This document shows positions 22,690-36,031 of a stretch of DNA of 64,000 bases, piece by piece; position 1 is the stretch's first letter; each line of letters starts with the position of its first letter. A program made the translations under genes and the position numbers. Origin of the DNA: Przewalskia tangutica (taxonomy: Eukaryota; Streptophyta; Magnoliopsida; Solanales; Solanaceae); the NCBI GenBank assembly GCA_029844215.1, contig CM056725.1:32084485-32148484 (forward strand), in the 5' to 3' direction. The notes below the pieces were generated by a model. The model was not told the origin of the DNA, did not search any database, and worked only from the letters and a program-made list of their open reading frames with translations.

Positions 22690-25600
22690 TGTCACGACCC
22701 GACCGGCTCATGATCGGTGCCCTACACAGGCACCTGCCTGTGTATACATCGAGAATAGCAATGAACATACATGAAACTTATAAAATAAAGTAGAGAGAAA
22801 CTAAACCACAGGTTAGCCGATAAGGCTACCTTCCTGGACACATATACATATACATAACAACAGCAGTCACATCCATTTTCTTTTACAAACCGACCCACAA
22901 TATGTAACTACAGACCTCTAAGAATTTCAAGCTATGGACTGGCTCTCGCCATACCTCGAATGTACATAAGTCTACCACATCAGGGAAACCGTACCAAAAG
23001 ATAAGCCTCCAGAGTGAAAGGGCTTCCTTCCAAAAACTGAACAGAGATCCTAAGAGCAAGGATCACCAACCTGTGTACCTATCACTGCGGCATTTAACGC
23101 ATTTCAAAGTGGGGTCGATAACAAAAATTTAGTATGGAATGAAATAAAATGCAATAACCAAATCATGTATGCGTATAAAAGAATGCCCTTTAACTCCCAA
23201 ATCAATCATATATTAACCGTTCATTTCCTTCTTTCAATAAAATTTAACAACATATTCTTACATACATACTTAAGAGTTTAATCCAGTCTTTTTCACATAA
23301 CTTACATATCTTACATAACATAATCCGGTCCATTTGCGGGACACGGTGTACTGATGAATCATGTGACATAATCCGGCCCGCTTGTGGGGCTCGGTGTACT
23401 GTGGAATCATGTAGCATAATCCGGCCCGCCTGTGGGGCTCGGTGTAAGATGACGTAACCCGGCCTATGTGTAGGCTCGGGGTACTATGGCGTAATCCGGC
23501 CTATGTGTAGGCTCGGTGTATCTCATAACGTAATCCGGCCTATTTGTAGGCTCGGTGTATTTTCATAACATAATCCGGCCTATTGGTAGGCTCGGTGTGA
23601 TTTTCCTTACATAACATTTTAAAACCATCTTTTCACTTCTTATTAAGTCGTCATAACAACTTCCCATAAAGCTATTATAACAACCTTTCATTTTAGAGAA
23701 CTTATGACACTTTTATTCTTACAACATTAGGGAAACTAGGCCCAAAAATACTACGTACATACATACTTAAAAAGAATCGTAAAACTCCTTCTCTTTAAAT
23801 AAATAAGCATATACTTTTAAAACTCAAGTCACATACTCTTTCGAAATCAAGCCTCTTAACTTTAGAAGTAAATCAAGTAACCCATATCTTGAAAAATAAC
23901 GTCTCCTAACTTGTAAAATAAAGTCTCATAATCCTTTAAAGAAAATCAAAGTTCATAGTCTTAAAACTTCATAACATACATTCTTTAAAGTCCATTTACT
24001 TACACTTATAAAATCATGTCATCTACACTTTAGAAATCAAGTCCCATAATCTTGAAAAATAAAGTTTCATACACTTCCAAAACCAAGTAGCTTATTCTCT
24101 TTAAAATCATATAACTTCCACTTTTTAAAATCAACCTCCTTTTCACAAATAAATTCAACTCACTTACTTACTTATAAAACAAGGCACAAAGCTTTAAATC
24201 CAATCTCAAAATTTCCTAACCATTCTTACCAACGTCTCCCATAAGACCTAGTAAGGACTTAGGACAATTTAAACGTACTCTTAATTTAGAATCAACAATG
24301 GAAATACTTAACTTCTAAGAGTAGAAGGAATCATGAAATACTATCACATGGATATTTCATACGTAGGATCATGCCAAAGAAAGTAGAGGTTCACATACCT
24401 CGCGACGACTAGCGACAAGTTGCAAAAAGGCTCCAAAGTACTTCAACCTATAATGGCCACAATACGTCCATTAACCTCTTAATTCAAACGTAGAATATTC
24501 TAAGTGCTAAGTCACTAAATTCTACGGAAAATCTGACAAAGACCTCCTTTGTTTATAATTACTTTGCCACCTTTTTCAAGGCCGAAAATACAATAACCAA
24601 ACAGCCCCAATTGGCTCACAACAATATAGAAGGTAGTCCAATACAAATGAATAACTAAACAGCCCCAATTGGCTCACAATTTAGAAAGTAGTCCAATACA
24701 ATGAATAACAAACTAAAAGTCCAAATTCGGCCACCTTGAGTTCAACCATACCAATTCTTATCAAATTTCCATTTCAATCCAAATTGTTAACATAACATGA
24801 TATCAAGTCGCATTTGATTAAAACTACCACAATCTTCAAATCAATAACATGCGACGATTCTAATAACGACTAAATTGAAATCCAACTTAACATGGCTTAC
24901 ATTACATTCCGGATTTCCAAGGCTACAATCAATCCACAATCCTTATAAACTTCTACATATCAACTTCATGCTAGCAACACGTAAAGCTAACAACAACAAT
25001 ATAAATATATAATCTTGAAACACATTAAAGGACAAGATTATACCTCAACGAATTTTAATCCAATTCAAATCCGAAGTCGCTCCTTAGTAGTTTAGAACCT
25101 CTCCAAGACACTTCAATCCGCTTGTTGAGACCCTTAGAACCATACCAACAACTTTCCTTCCACTTCCAATCCAAAACCTAGAAAGCCACTAGGTTTTCAC
25201 TTTGCGACTAATACGAAAACTCTCTTTTTCCGGGATTTTTCTATTGAGATATGCTTACACTACCCTCAAGAACCTTGGTTTAAAGTGTGGAGTTGAATGA
25301 ACAAGAAACAAAAAAAAATTCCTTCTTCCTATAGGTGAACCCGAGAGCTTATGCCTATGTTCATCCCATTTTTGTAATTTTTTGCTAATTGTTGGGCTCT
25401 CTCACACTACTAGTAGTATTATAAGGGACATGGAGGGTCAAGGTGTGGACAAATGGGTGATTTGGATGAAAACTTATAAAATATCAAGACTTTGGACCCT
25501 TTAACTTAGTCAACTTTCTCAAGCTTGACTACTAGCAAGACTTGTCTTCCTAACAAGGGTCAAATGACCATTGTGTCCATGCTTCAATTCGTCCAAGACA

Positions 25601-25771
25601 ACATAAGGGGGGGTGACACGTGTCGCCCTCCCATTCGTCACAACATTACGTTTTTCCGACAATTCCATAATTCCGCTAATTTTTTTTTTTTTTTTACAAG
25701 TCTCAAATCTTAACACTTGTGAGCTCTTACGTACTACCTTAACACATGTCTTGTAAATACGGGGTGTAACA
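22690..25771 (-). repeat. Element C 3' LTR
   Basis: On the minus strand it starts TGTTACACCCCGTATTTACAAG at 25771 and ends CGTGACA. Promoter box TATAATA (minus) is at 25417-25423 and GACACGTGTC at 25615-25624. A 39-48-bp tandem array lies at 23321-23605. Confidence 0.93.
23321..23605 (-). repeat. 39-48-bp minisatellite in element C LTR, about 7 units
   Basis: The plus strand repeats ATAATCCGGCC(T/C)...GGCTCGGTGTA: two or three units of about 48 bp with an AATCATGTG spacer, then four of about 39 bp. The other LTR has the same array at 28228-28503 with several bases lost. Confidence 0.9.
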
Positions 25772-26110
25772 TTCTTCCCCCCTTAGAAACATTCGTCCTC
25801 GAATGTTCTTTCGGAGCTCAATCTATCATTCCTTGGCATAGTCTCATAAACTTGCACTTAGCAAAACCTAATTATGCCACTCATGGCCCTAATATACCGC
25901 ACTTGCATATTTATCCATCACAAACCAAACGAGGAACAAACCATAGTGTGCATCATCACTATATACTCACATTCAAGGCCTAAAAAGATTATCTTTTCGT
26001 ACTTCCAACTTACTTCTAGCATACTTACATAATTTCAATATTATCCGTCTTGATACTTAAACATAAAATAACCTTGTCATTCATACAAATCTGTAAAGGG
26101 CCGAAGATAT
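25772..26110 (-). other. Element C polypurine tract and 3' noncoding region
   Basis: Reading minus, gag ends near 26110 and is followed by GGTATATCTTCGGCCC, about 300 bp of noncoding sequence, the hairpin arms (25788-25795 and 25800-25807, 4-nt loop) and a purine tract against the LTR. The GGGTCGGGTTGAGG block of the other families is missing. Confidence 0.7.
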
Positions 26111-27378
26111 ACCTGAATTCATATAGGCGGTTCAAAGGACCGCTAAAACTGGGAACTTCCACCACGACCGCCACGGCTGCCAGGTATGAACATCCCGCCT
26201 AGCATCAAGGCGAAGAACCCGCAACTGATCCGGTAGACTTTTTTATCCCTCCTGCAACTCTCCTACTAGGACAATCCCTCAACATATGGCCCTGACGGCC
26301 ACAGGCAAAACACGCACCAGTAGCACGATGACATTCCCCATGGTGATGTCGGCCACACTGTGAACACTGAGGGAAGAGGGCCGATCGCTAGAACCCATGT
26401 GCGTATCACGAATCAAAGCTCGAGCTCGGCCGGCTCCGGATTACGGTGATCTAACCTCCCGCCGTAAAAGCGGGAAGGAGCACTGCGTCTGACCGAATCA
26501 GACCTAGCTCGCCGAGGCTCTCCGCCTCGAAAATCACCTGAACCTCGCTGCTCGCCTCTTGGCTGGCCTTGTCTGTCGGTCCTCTCTCTCTGTCCTCAAT
26601 CCTCGTGCATATGTGCGCATCCCGGCAATATCCATTCTGGTGAAGGCGGCCACCCTGTGCAAGCGGTGATCATATAACGGTCTAGTCCCATAACATAGCG
26701 ATGGACTCTATCACCATGTTAGCCACAATAGTATCGCGTATGCGGCCAGAGTCAAACTCCAAGCTATACTGCGATAGTCCTCCTGCTCGCCTTAAGGTCA
26801 AGAATCTGTCTACCCGGGCTCTCCTCATCTCAGGAGGCAAAAAGTGATCCATGAAGGCCTCTGTAAATTCCTCCCAAACAGTTGGAAGAGCATCATCACC
26901 TCTCGAAAGCAACCACGACTCAAACGGTTCAACGCGATATCGCAGAACCCAGAGGAGGCTAGCGTAATGCACTGTCTCAAGCCCTAAGAACTCGCGTGGT
27001 CGATGTAGGCGCCGAATGAACTACTGCGGATCCTCATCAGACCTCGAACCATAAAACTCAGGTGGATGACATCCTAGAAAATCCCTAATCCGCAAACTGT
27101 CGGCTGCAGGGTGGTTGCCTCGCTGCCACGCTCGACTACTATATCGTCAATAATCGGACCGCTCCCGTAGTCTCTATACTCGACCTGCCGCGGAATCGAG
27201 GCTCGTGCAGGAACCTCTGGAGCTACCGCCGCTCTCGCCTCTAATATCGCTGGCGTGGCTGAACTCCGACCCGCCACTACCTCGGGCATAGTGCGTGCCC
27301 GACTCACGGTAACTCTCTGCGACTATCGGCGCCTCGCTGCTGCTTGCCCTTCGCCCCGGTCCGCCTTCCGTGAGGCAT
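26110..27378 (-). pseudogene. gag: Element C gag (frameshifted)
   Basis: On the minus strand the start at 27378 (ATGCCTCACGGAAGGCGG) matches the gag start of relatives. The Gag core is at 26972-26682 (FTEAFMDHFLPPEMRRARVDRF, then an FDS motif). A zinc knuckle at 26315-26262 reads CFACGRQGHMLRDC with all CX2CX4HX4C ligands present. The segments are in different frames, so no full-length product is made as sequenced. There is no protease or polymerase downstream: gag runs into the noncoding tail after a sequence corresponding to the FSGPLNR stretch, the same place as in D. Confidence 0.8.
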
Positions 27379-27572
27379 AGCCGATTCACATACATAAGAA
27401 TACGTCGAGACGGTCAACCTATTAATACGACTCTATCGCACGATCTCGAGTGAGAAGAATGGAAACCAATCCTAAATGTCCTGCAGCCTCCTGATTATAG
27501 ATGTGGTGCACAACACACCGATAATCAAGACTCTACTAGACACGGTCTGTAGACACTTTCCGAGGACTAACT

Positions 27573-27584
27573 GCTCTGATACCA
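27573..27584 (-). other. Element C primer-binding site
   Basis: GCTCTGATACCA on the plus strand is a perfect initiator-Met complement on the minus strand, 4 bp inside the 5' LTR end. Confidence 0.92.
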
Positions 27585-27588
27585 CTTT

Positions 27589-30500
27589 TGTCACGACCCG
27601 ACCCCGGGCCCGCGACTGGTGCCCTACATGGGCACCCTGTTCAGGTATACATCAGAGAATAGCAGCGGAACATACATGAAACTTATAAAATAAAGTAGAG
27701 AGAAACTAAACCACAGGTTAGCCGATAAGGCTACCTTCCTGGACACATATACATATACATAACAACAGCAGTCACATCCCTTTCCTTTTACAAACCGACC
27801 CACAATATGTAACTACAGACCTCTAAGAATTTCAATCACAAGTGACGGGGCCCGCCATACCCCTGAATGTACATAAGTCTACCACATCAGGGAAACCGTA
27901 CCAAAAGATAAGCCTCCGGAGTGAAAGGGCTTCCTTCCAAAAACTGAACAGAGATCCTAAGAGCAAGGATCACCAACCTGTGTACCTATCACCTGCGGGC
28001 ATGAACGCAGCCCCCCGAAGGGGGTCAGTACAACAGGTACCGAGTATGGAACAGAAATAAAATGCAATAACCAAATCATGTCTGTATAAAAGAATGCCCT
28101 TTTAACTCCTGAAATCAATCATATATTAACCGTTCCTTTCCTTCTTTCAATAAAATTTAACAACATATTCTTACATACATACTTAAGAGTTTAATCCAGT
28201 CTTTTTCACATAACTTACATATCTTACATAACATAATCCGGTCCATTTGCGGACACGGTGTCGATGAATCATGTGACATAATCCGCCCGCTTGTGGGGCC
28301 TTGCATCTTGTGGAATCATGTAGCAAAATCCGCCGCTGTGGGGCTCGGTGTAAGATGACGTAACTCGGCCTATGTGTAGGCTCGGTAATATGGCGTGTCC
28401 GCCTATGTGTAGGCTCGGTGTATCTCATAACGTAATCCGGCCTATTTGTAGGATCGGTGTATTTTCATAACATAATCCGGCCTATTGGTAGGCTCGGTGT
28501 GATTTTCCTTACATAACATTTTAAAACCATCTTTTCACTTCTTATTAAGTCGTCATAACAACTTCCCATAAAGCTATTATAACAACCTTTCAGTTTAGAG
28601 AACTTATGACACTTTTATTCTTACAACATTAGGGAAACTAGGCCCAAAAATACTACGTACATACATACTTAAAAAGAATCGTAAAACTCCTTCTCTTTAA
28701 ATCAATAAACATATACTTTTAAAACTCAAGTCACATATTCTTTCGAAATCAAGCCTATTAACTTTAGAAGTAAATCAAGTAACCCATATCTTGAAAAATA
28801 ACGTCTCCTAACTTGTAAAATAAAGTCTCATAATCCTTTAAAGAAAATCAAAGTTCATAGTCTTAAAACTTCATAACATACATTCTTTAAAGTCCATTTA
28901 CTTACACTTATAAAATCATGTCATCTACACTTAAGAAATCAAGTCCCATAATCTTGAAAAATAAAGTTTCATACACTTCCAAAACGAAGTAGCTTATTCT
29001 CTTTAAAATCATATAACTTCCACTTTTTAAAATCAACCTCCTTTTCACAAAGAAATTCAACTTACTTACTTACTTATAAAACAAGGCACAAAGCTTTAAA
29101 TCCAATCTCAAAATTTCCTAACCATTCTTACCAACGTCTCCCATAAGACCTAGTAAGGACTTAGGACAATTTAAACGTACTCTTAATTTAGAATCAACAA
29201 TGGAAATACTTCTTAACTTCTAAGAGTAGAAGGAATCATGAAATACTATCACATGGATATTTCATACGTAGGATCATGCCAAAGAAAGAAGAGGTTCACA
29301 TACCTCGCGACGACTAGCGACAAGTTGCAAAAAGGCTCCAAAGTACTTCAACCTATAATGACCACAATACGTCCATTAACCTCTTAATTCAAACGTAGAA
29401 TATTCTAAGTGCTAAGTCACTAAATTCTACGGAAAATCGGACAGCACCTCCTTTGTTTCTACTTACTTTGCCACCTTTTTCAAGGCCGAAATACAATAAC
29501 CAAACAGCCCCAATTGGCTCACAACAATATAGAAGGTAGTCCAATACAAATGAATAACTAAACAGCCCCAATTGACTCACAATTTAGAAAGTAGTCCAAT
29601 ACAAATGAATAACAAACTAAAAGTCCAAATTCGGCCACCTTGAGTTCAACCATACCAATTCTTATCAAATTTCCATTTCAATCCAAATTGTTAACATAAC
29701 ATGATATCAAGTCGCATTTGATTAAAACTACCACAATCTTCAAATCAATAACATGCGACGATTCTAATAACGACTAAATTGAAATCCAACTTAACATGGC
29801 TTACATTACATTCCGGATTTCCAAGGCTACAATCAATCCACAATCCTTATAAACTTCTACATATCAACTTCATGCTAGCAATACGTAAAGCTAACAACAA
29901 CAATATAAATATATAATCTTGTAACACATTAAAGGACAAGATTATACCTCAACGAATCTTAATCCAATTCCAATCCGAAGTCGCTCCTTAGTAGTTTAGA
30001 ACCTCTCCAAGACACTTCAATCCGCTTGTTGAGACCCTTAGAACCATACCAACAACTTTCCTTCAACTTCCAATCCAAAACCTAGAAAGCCACTAGGTTT
30101 TCACTTTGCGACTAATACGAAAACTCTCTTTTTCCGGGATTTTTCTATTGAGATATGCTTACACTACCCTCAAGAACCTTGGTTTAAAGTGTGGAGTTGA
30201 ATGAACAAGAAACGAAATTTTTTTCCTTCTTCCTATAGGTGAACCCGAGAGCTTATGCATATGTTCATCCAATTTTTGTAAATTTTTGCTAAGTGTTGGG
30301 CTCTCTCACACTACTAGTAGTATTATAAGGGACATGGAGGGTCAAGGTGTGGACAAATGGGTGATTTGGATGAAAACTTATAAAATATCAAGACTTTGGA
30401 CCCTTTAACTTAGTCAACTTTCTCAAGCTTGACTACTAGCAAGACTTGTCTTCCTAACAAGGGTCAAATGACCATTGTGTCCATGCTTCAATTCGTCCAA

Positions 30501-30672
30501 GACAACATAAGGGGGGTGACACGTGTCGCCCTCCCATTCGTCACAACATTACGTTTTTCCGACAATTCCATAATTCCGCTAATTTTTTTTTTTTTTACAA
30601 GTCTCAAATCTTAACACTTGTGAGCTCTTACGTACTACTTTAACACATGTCTTGTAAATACGGGGTGTAACA
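27589..30672 (-). repeat. Element C 5' LTR
   Basis: This is the partner of 22690-25771. Promoter box TATAATA (minus) is at 30321-30327, GACACGTGTC at 30518-30527, and a minisatellite at 28228-28503. Its AT-rich half is almost identical to the other copy, indicating a recent insertion. Confidence 0.93.
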
Positions 30673-31078
30673 AAAATTTATTGTTAGAACTGATAACACT
30701 CAAGTAAAAGCCTTTATTATCAATAAAATAGACCATTTTCCAGAATTTAATAAAAGAAGAAAATGGAAATCATTTTTCTATTCTTATGATTTTATTGTTA
30801 AAAATATCTCTGGAACTAAAAATATTTTAGTTGATTTTTTTAGTAGGTACAACAGTGTCAAGTACCAGTGATAATTTTGAAGACTATATTACCAATGTCA
30901 TGGATTTCTTTATTCAAACCAATGAGACCTTAACATCAAAGAAAAGAAAATGCATATCTTGTTAACCAGCTTAGAGAAGCCTTGCAAGATTTAAAAACCT
31001 ATAAAACTTTAAAATCACCACAATCACCTAAACCTACCACTGAAAAACCAAATCTCTCTACTAAAATTCCAACAACCT
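30673..31078 (+). pseudogene. Endogenous pararetrovirus remnant (middle part)
   Basis: The EPRV continues after the AAAAT duplication. The first about 190 bp encode the rest of the RNase H domain (AFIINK, then KSFFYSYDFIVKN-like and NILVDF-like stretches) in a frame that shifts near 30840. The following Lys/Thr/Pro-rich tail would be the polyprotein C-terminus. It is truncated at 31078 by complex D. Confidence 0.78.
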
Positions 31079-31517
31079 TGTTATACCCCGTATTTCCAGG
31101 GTATGTACGTGAGGGCGTACATATAAAAATTTAAGCCTTAAGGTTGGCAAGGTTCGAAATTTGTACACAAGTACCGAAAAGAATCGTTTTTCGACGAAAC
31201 GTTTTACTAAACTTGCGAAGGGAAAATTTCGGCTATGTCATTTATAATTTTTGCGGATTTTTCCGAGAGACGAAACATTTTGGACCAACGGGAGGGTGAC
31301 ATGTGTCACCCTCACATTGGACGTGATTGTGGACGGCAAGGGCTAGCATTGGCACGTTTTTTGTGCCTTGTTTGTAGTCAAGGTTAGGTAGGATATTTGT
31401 GAGATATTTTGTGTAGTTGATGAACAAGTGGGACCCACTTACACATGTCCAAATCCCCACCCTACACTTGCCTAACACTTGTCTTGATCTTGGCCATTGG
31501 TTGGCCATTGCTTGACC

Positions 31518-31525
31518 TATAAATA
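31518..31525 (+). promoter_or_regulatory. LTR promoter TATA box of family D
   Basis: TATAAATA lies in a GACCTATAAATACCCCC context, repeated in D LTR 2 (37283-37290), D LTR 3 (51174-51181), and E LTRs (38941-38948, 44720-44727), and on the minus strand in B (4928-4935, 11065-11072). It lies about 205 bp after the U3 palindrome. Confidence 0.75.
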
Positions 31526-33544
31526 CCCCCTTAGTTGATGAGTTATTTCATCCACACTTGAGCAAATTCCAAGTCTAAAAATACTCCCTCCTTCTTGAGG
31601 TTTCGTCCGCCACACCCTCCCCTCATGAGGCCCTTGGCCGAGAAACCCCCCCCCTAGCCTAGTTGTTTTCGAGAAATACACCCCCCTTTGTGGTATAGAA
31701 ATACTTCTCCAAGTATTGTTATAATGCCAAATACTCTAGCCCAAAACCTTTGTAGTATTTCCAAGTACCCTCTATACGAAAAGCCCGGAAAATACTATTA
31801 TACTTCCTTTAGCCACTAAACGAAACCCTAAGGAAAACCTTCATAGTCGGTTGAAGTGTTAAGTAGAAGTTGTGTAGAACTTCTAAGGGTTTCTGGGAGC
31901 GAATTGGAGCTAAACGTTGCTCAGGATCGACATTATAACTTGGATAATTTTGGGCTTATCGAGGTAAATACTACTGTCCTTCTATTGTAATTGCAAATTA
32001 CATACTGTAGTAGTATAGAAATGTATATAAGATTCATATAAGAGAATTGAACTGTAATAGAAGGATATTACAGATAAGACTTGAACTGAAATCACATCAG
32101 AAGAATATTTTAAGTAGAAGATTAAACTGTACTTACATAGGACCGTATTTACAGTAGTCTTATAACCTTTATTGATTGACTGTTCTGCGAGTAGCATGTA
32201 CTACTTGGAAGGTGGACAAGGCTAGCCGGGTTATAGCCGAGGAGCGTTTTGCTAATAGTCGATAATCGTCGCGAGGTATGTGATTCTTCCTATACTCTTG
32301 AGCATGATATTTTAAAAGAATATATATATATATAGTACGGTGAGCGACGTGTGCTAATCGAACGTAATTGTACGGCAATGTCTTTTGACTTAAGCACGAA
32401 TAATATATATATATACGACGGTAGACGACGCGTGTGCTAACTGAACGTAGTTGTACGGCAATGTCTTTTGACTTAAGCCTGAATAATAAGAATTTTGAAG
32501 TATTTCAAAAGAATTAAGAAACCTTTTTGAAAGAAGTGTAATGCTTGGTTTTAAAAGCTTAAGAGTTATACTAGCTTTATGGGAAGTTAGGTATAACGAC
32601 TTAAGAGAGATAAAAAGAATGGTTTATTAATTTTAGAAGTTAAGAGACTTGATCTTAAAAGATAAGAGACTTGACTTAATTATATTAATATGACTTTTGT
32701 GTGAAACCTCATTCGTGAGTAATGAGTACTTGGTTTTTTAAAAGGAATAATGTTTTACTTATTTCGGAAATCAGAATGAGTATCGACAAAACCACTGCAA
32801 CGTTAATAAAGGGAAATGATTTGACTAATTAAGTAATGATATTAAAACCAGTAGAAACCTCCATCTGCATAGAAGCTAAGATGAGACAAAATGATATTAC
32901 ATTTCCTAGATCATGGCTGCTTAATAAGATTGATTATGAACAAGAATAACCTACTCACATATAAGGCATATGTTTCTCAAATAGTTTAAAGAGAATTATA
33001 CTCTTAAGTGATTAAGACTATGAACTACGAAACCTTTCTAAAATAAGAGACTTAAGTACTTGAAATTAGGCAAACTTGAACTTAGGGAAAAGAATGTTGT
33101 TGAAAAGGAAGGTGTTTTGGTTTACCCAAAAAAAATGTGAGTCACTCTATTTTTATACTACGGGTATCGGGTGACCTTTGTAAAAGAAATGGATTTTTTT
33201 AAAGGAATCTAACGTACGTAGTACTTTAGAGTTAAAACCCGGACTTTGACATAAAATGAAAGTACCTTGAGTTGTGTATAACTTGCCTATGCTTGTTGTT
33301 GTGTAACTCGCCTATGCTTGTTGTTGTGTAACTTGCCTATGCTTATTGTGACAGTCTTTGTTGTGCAAGAATCGTGTTTCTATACTACCGCGTCTCTCGA
33401 TGGAGGGCCGATTGACTTGTTGAGAACTTACTTGGACGCATCGGCGTGGCGGAAGATTCCACGTATGCTTCCATTATTATTATTACATGGGCATGTCTAC
33501 ACCGATGATGGATTCTCGTGGACATGTGACCATTATGGTTATTT

Positions 33545-33900
33545 ATGGCGAAGTATCGTGACTTACGGTTGTGATCGGGTCGTGCTGTTTACTGCCCCGT
33601 CGCCACGTGGCGCAGTGGATCTGGTATAGGTTATTGCACTTGCCACGTGTCAGCTTCGCGGCGAAGTATCGTGACTTATGGTTGTGATCTGGTGCTTAGC
33701 CGATTCACTTGCCCCCGTCAGCTACGTGGCGCAGAAAGAGGCGCGAGGCTAGTGCACTTGCCACGTGTCGCCTTCGCGAGTCGGTGTTTGGATGGAGCCG
33801 TGACTTCTTGTTGTGATCTGTTGCGTGGCGATTCACTTGCCCCGCTACCACGTGGCGCAGGAGGAGTCGGTGGAGGCTATTACACTTGCCACGCGTGTTC
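33545..33900 (+). repeat. About 110-130-bp tandem repeats in D LTR 1, 3 copies
   Basis: Units contain GCGAAGTATCGTGACTTA...GGTTGTGATC, then CACGTGGCGCAG, then GCACTTGCCACGTGTC. The equivalent array in LTR 2 is at 48455-48825. Each unit carries CACGTG G-box cores. Confidence 0.85.
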
Positions 33901-34623
33901 CATGATATGGTTGTACAAGATTATTGTACGGTCGGATCTGGTAGTTATACTTGCCGTGACGGTTTTATGACACAGTGGGACCGTGTTCATGTATACTCCT
34001 TGGTGTTGTTATATCATAGATCAGCGGTGAGAAAGGAATTCCACGCACGAGTGATGATTTGGAGGCGTGAGTCCCGACTTGATATATTTGTTTATATGTT
34101 GTGTAATCGTAGTTTGGTTATCATACATGTCTCCCGCTTTATATAGACTATTATGATTTCATTTACGTATTTTCGATTTCACATACTTGGTACTGTTATC
34201 GACCTCCTTCGGGGCTGCGTTACGCCGCAGTAGAGGTACATCATTTGTCGATCCCCGCTTATAGGATCACACTTCACGTATTGGAAGCTCTGTTCCTTGG
34301 AGGCTTATCTTTTGGTATGTTACCCGAGTCTATAGGTTCTTGTACATTCGGTATGGCGGGGCCACGTCGTCATAGTTGTTGTAAAAATCTTAGAGTGCAT
34401 GCCTTTGTGGCGGGGTTGTAAGGATTATGCTTGTTCAAAGGTCGATATATATATATATCTTTGAAAAGGCAACCATTTTGGTTGGCCTATTTTCTTTTAT
34501 CTTGATCCATATCTATTTGTATGTTTAAGTTTTTATTTCCGCTGGTTTTTCTCTGATATTGTATCACTAGGGTGCCCGGGGTAAGACTCCAGTCACGGGC
34601 CCGGGTTCGGGTCATGACAAAAG

Positions 34624-34635
34624 TGGTATCAGAGC
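34624..34635 (+). other. Primer-binding site, complex D internal 1
   Basis: TGGTATCAGAGC, perfect initiator-Met complement, 4 bp after the LTR 1 end. Confidence 0.93.
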
Positions 34636-34825
34636 AGTTAGTCCTCGGAAAGTGTCTACAGACCGTGTCTAGTAGAGTCTTGATTATCGGTGTGTTGTGC
34701 ACCACATCTATAATCAGGAGGCTGCAGGACATTTAGGATTGCTTTCCCTTCTTCTCATTCTGAGATCGTGCCTTAGAGCTGTGTTGTAAGTTGGACCCCT
34801 CTGACGTATCTCGTTTTTACCAGTT

Positions 34826-36031
34826 ATGCCTCCGCGCAAGGCAACCCGGGCCCAGAAGGGCAAGGCAGCAGAGGGAGCTGCGAGTAGAGCAACGGCAGTC
34901 TCTATAGAGACCACGCACCGAGCCTCAGCCCACACCGGAGCAGAGGAGATGGGTTACAAGGAGTTGGCGATTATTGGCGCCGTTGTCAGGCTGACTTGAG
35001 GATAGGCTGAACGCAGCAGTTCCAGTAGCACCAGTGGTTCACCCTAGATCGGACAGTTTGAGGCTACTGATTTTACGAGTCAGCCCGCGAGTTTTATGGG
35101 TCGAGGCACGAGGATGATCCGCAGGAGTTCATCCAGCGATTCAACGGATCGTGAGAGTGATCAAGGCATCGAGACCGAGTCGGTGGTCCTAGGTTCGCAT
35201 CGGCCGCGTGATACCGCAATGATCGGCCGGTTTGATTCGTGGGAGCTGTCCCGGGGAGAGAATGCACTTCCAGCTATATGGGATGAGTTCTCAGGGGCAT
35301 TTCTTGCACATTTTTTGCCTCCACAGATGAGGAGGGCTCGGGCCGACAGATATTTGGTGTTGCGGCAGAACGGGCGTATGGTTCGGGAGTACAATGTGGA
35401 GTTCGACTCATTGGCCCGGTACGTCCCCGCGTTAGTAGCTAGTATGGAGGATCGAGTGCACCGATATGTTACAGGGCTCGATGATTACCTAGCAGAGAGT
35501 TGTTCGGGTGTAGCTCCTCAGCCGGGCATGGACATTGCCTGCATGCAGGCTTATGCACTTGGATGTGAGGAGCGGAGAGATCGTCGGAATGACCGAGATC
35601 AGCAGAAGAGGGCCAGAACAGCAGGGTCCTTTGGTGACTTTCGAGGCGGACCGCCTCAGCAGCAGACTAGTTATGTACCTCCGCCAGTACAGAGTGGACC
35701 TCCACAGCCTTCGGGATATTCAGGAGCAGGTCAGGGCTCCCAGGTTTCAGATTTTCAGGGGAGTAGAAGTGCTCGCCGGATGAGGCCACCCGTATCTCAG
35801 TGTGGTCGTTGTGGTAAAGCCCATAGGGGGGAATGTCGTACTGGTTTGGGAGATTGCTATACTTGCGGCCGACAGGGCCATTTGATGAGAGACTGTCCGA
35901 CCAGGGGTAGCACTGGTGGGATAGCACAGACTACTAGATCAGTTGCGGGTTCTTCACCTTCCATAGCTAGGCAGGATGTTCATACACCGGCAGGCCACGG
36001 TAGAGGTCACAGTGGAAGTCCCCAGTTTTAG
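34826..36031 (+). pseudogene. gag: Complex D gag, best-preserved gag in the window
   Basis: The expected gag start ATGCCTCCGCGCAAGG is at 34826, but the frame breaks before 35096. From there 311 codons are open to TAG at 36029-36031. Residues about 60-115 form the retrotransposon Gag core (FLAHFLPPQMRRARADRY, VEFDSLARYVPAL). Residues about 190-225 are a Q/P/G-rich linker. A degenerate knuckle CGRCGKAHRGEC comes first, then a perfect CX2CX4HX4C zinc knuckle CYTCGRQGHLMRDC at residues 254-267 for RNA binding. The frame stops soon after at a point where element F continues into protease; here pol has been deleted. It is the best candidate for a still translatable gag. Confidence 0.85.

Larger units (their letters stand above)
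22690..30672 (-). mobile_element. Element C: gag-only LTR retrotransposon inserted in the EPRV
   Basis: LTRs at 22690-25771 and 27589-30672, almost equal in length (3082 and 3084 bp), enclose 1817 bp. The 5-bp duplication AAAAT flanks it (22685-22689, 30673-30677). Both sides are pararetroviral RNase H sequence. The LTR uses a TATAATA promoter in a TACTAGTAG context like F and unlike B, D and E. Only a gag remnant is present inside, so it is non-autonomous. Confidence 0.94.
31079..34619 (+). repeat. Complex D, LTR 1
   Basis: TGTTATACCCCGTATTTCC to CATGACA, 3541 bp. U3 has a 22-bp palindrome GAGGGTGACA-TG-TGTCACCCTC (31292-31313), and the promoter box TATAAATA is at 31518-31525. There is a tandem pair of about 95 bp around 32310-32490 (GGCAATGTCTTTTGACTTAAG twice), 27-bp repeats at 33269-33350, and about 110-130-bp repeats at 33545-33900 in the minisatellite position. 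Confidence 0.92.

Noticed and set aside
23321..23605. Regularly spaced repeats resembling a CRISPR array
   Set aside because: Direct tandem units of 39-48 bp without unique spacers, within a plant LTR.
21789..31078. A potentially functional viral polymerase
   Set aside because: Frameshifts, stops and three large insertions interrupt it. It is described as a remnant only and was not reassembled.
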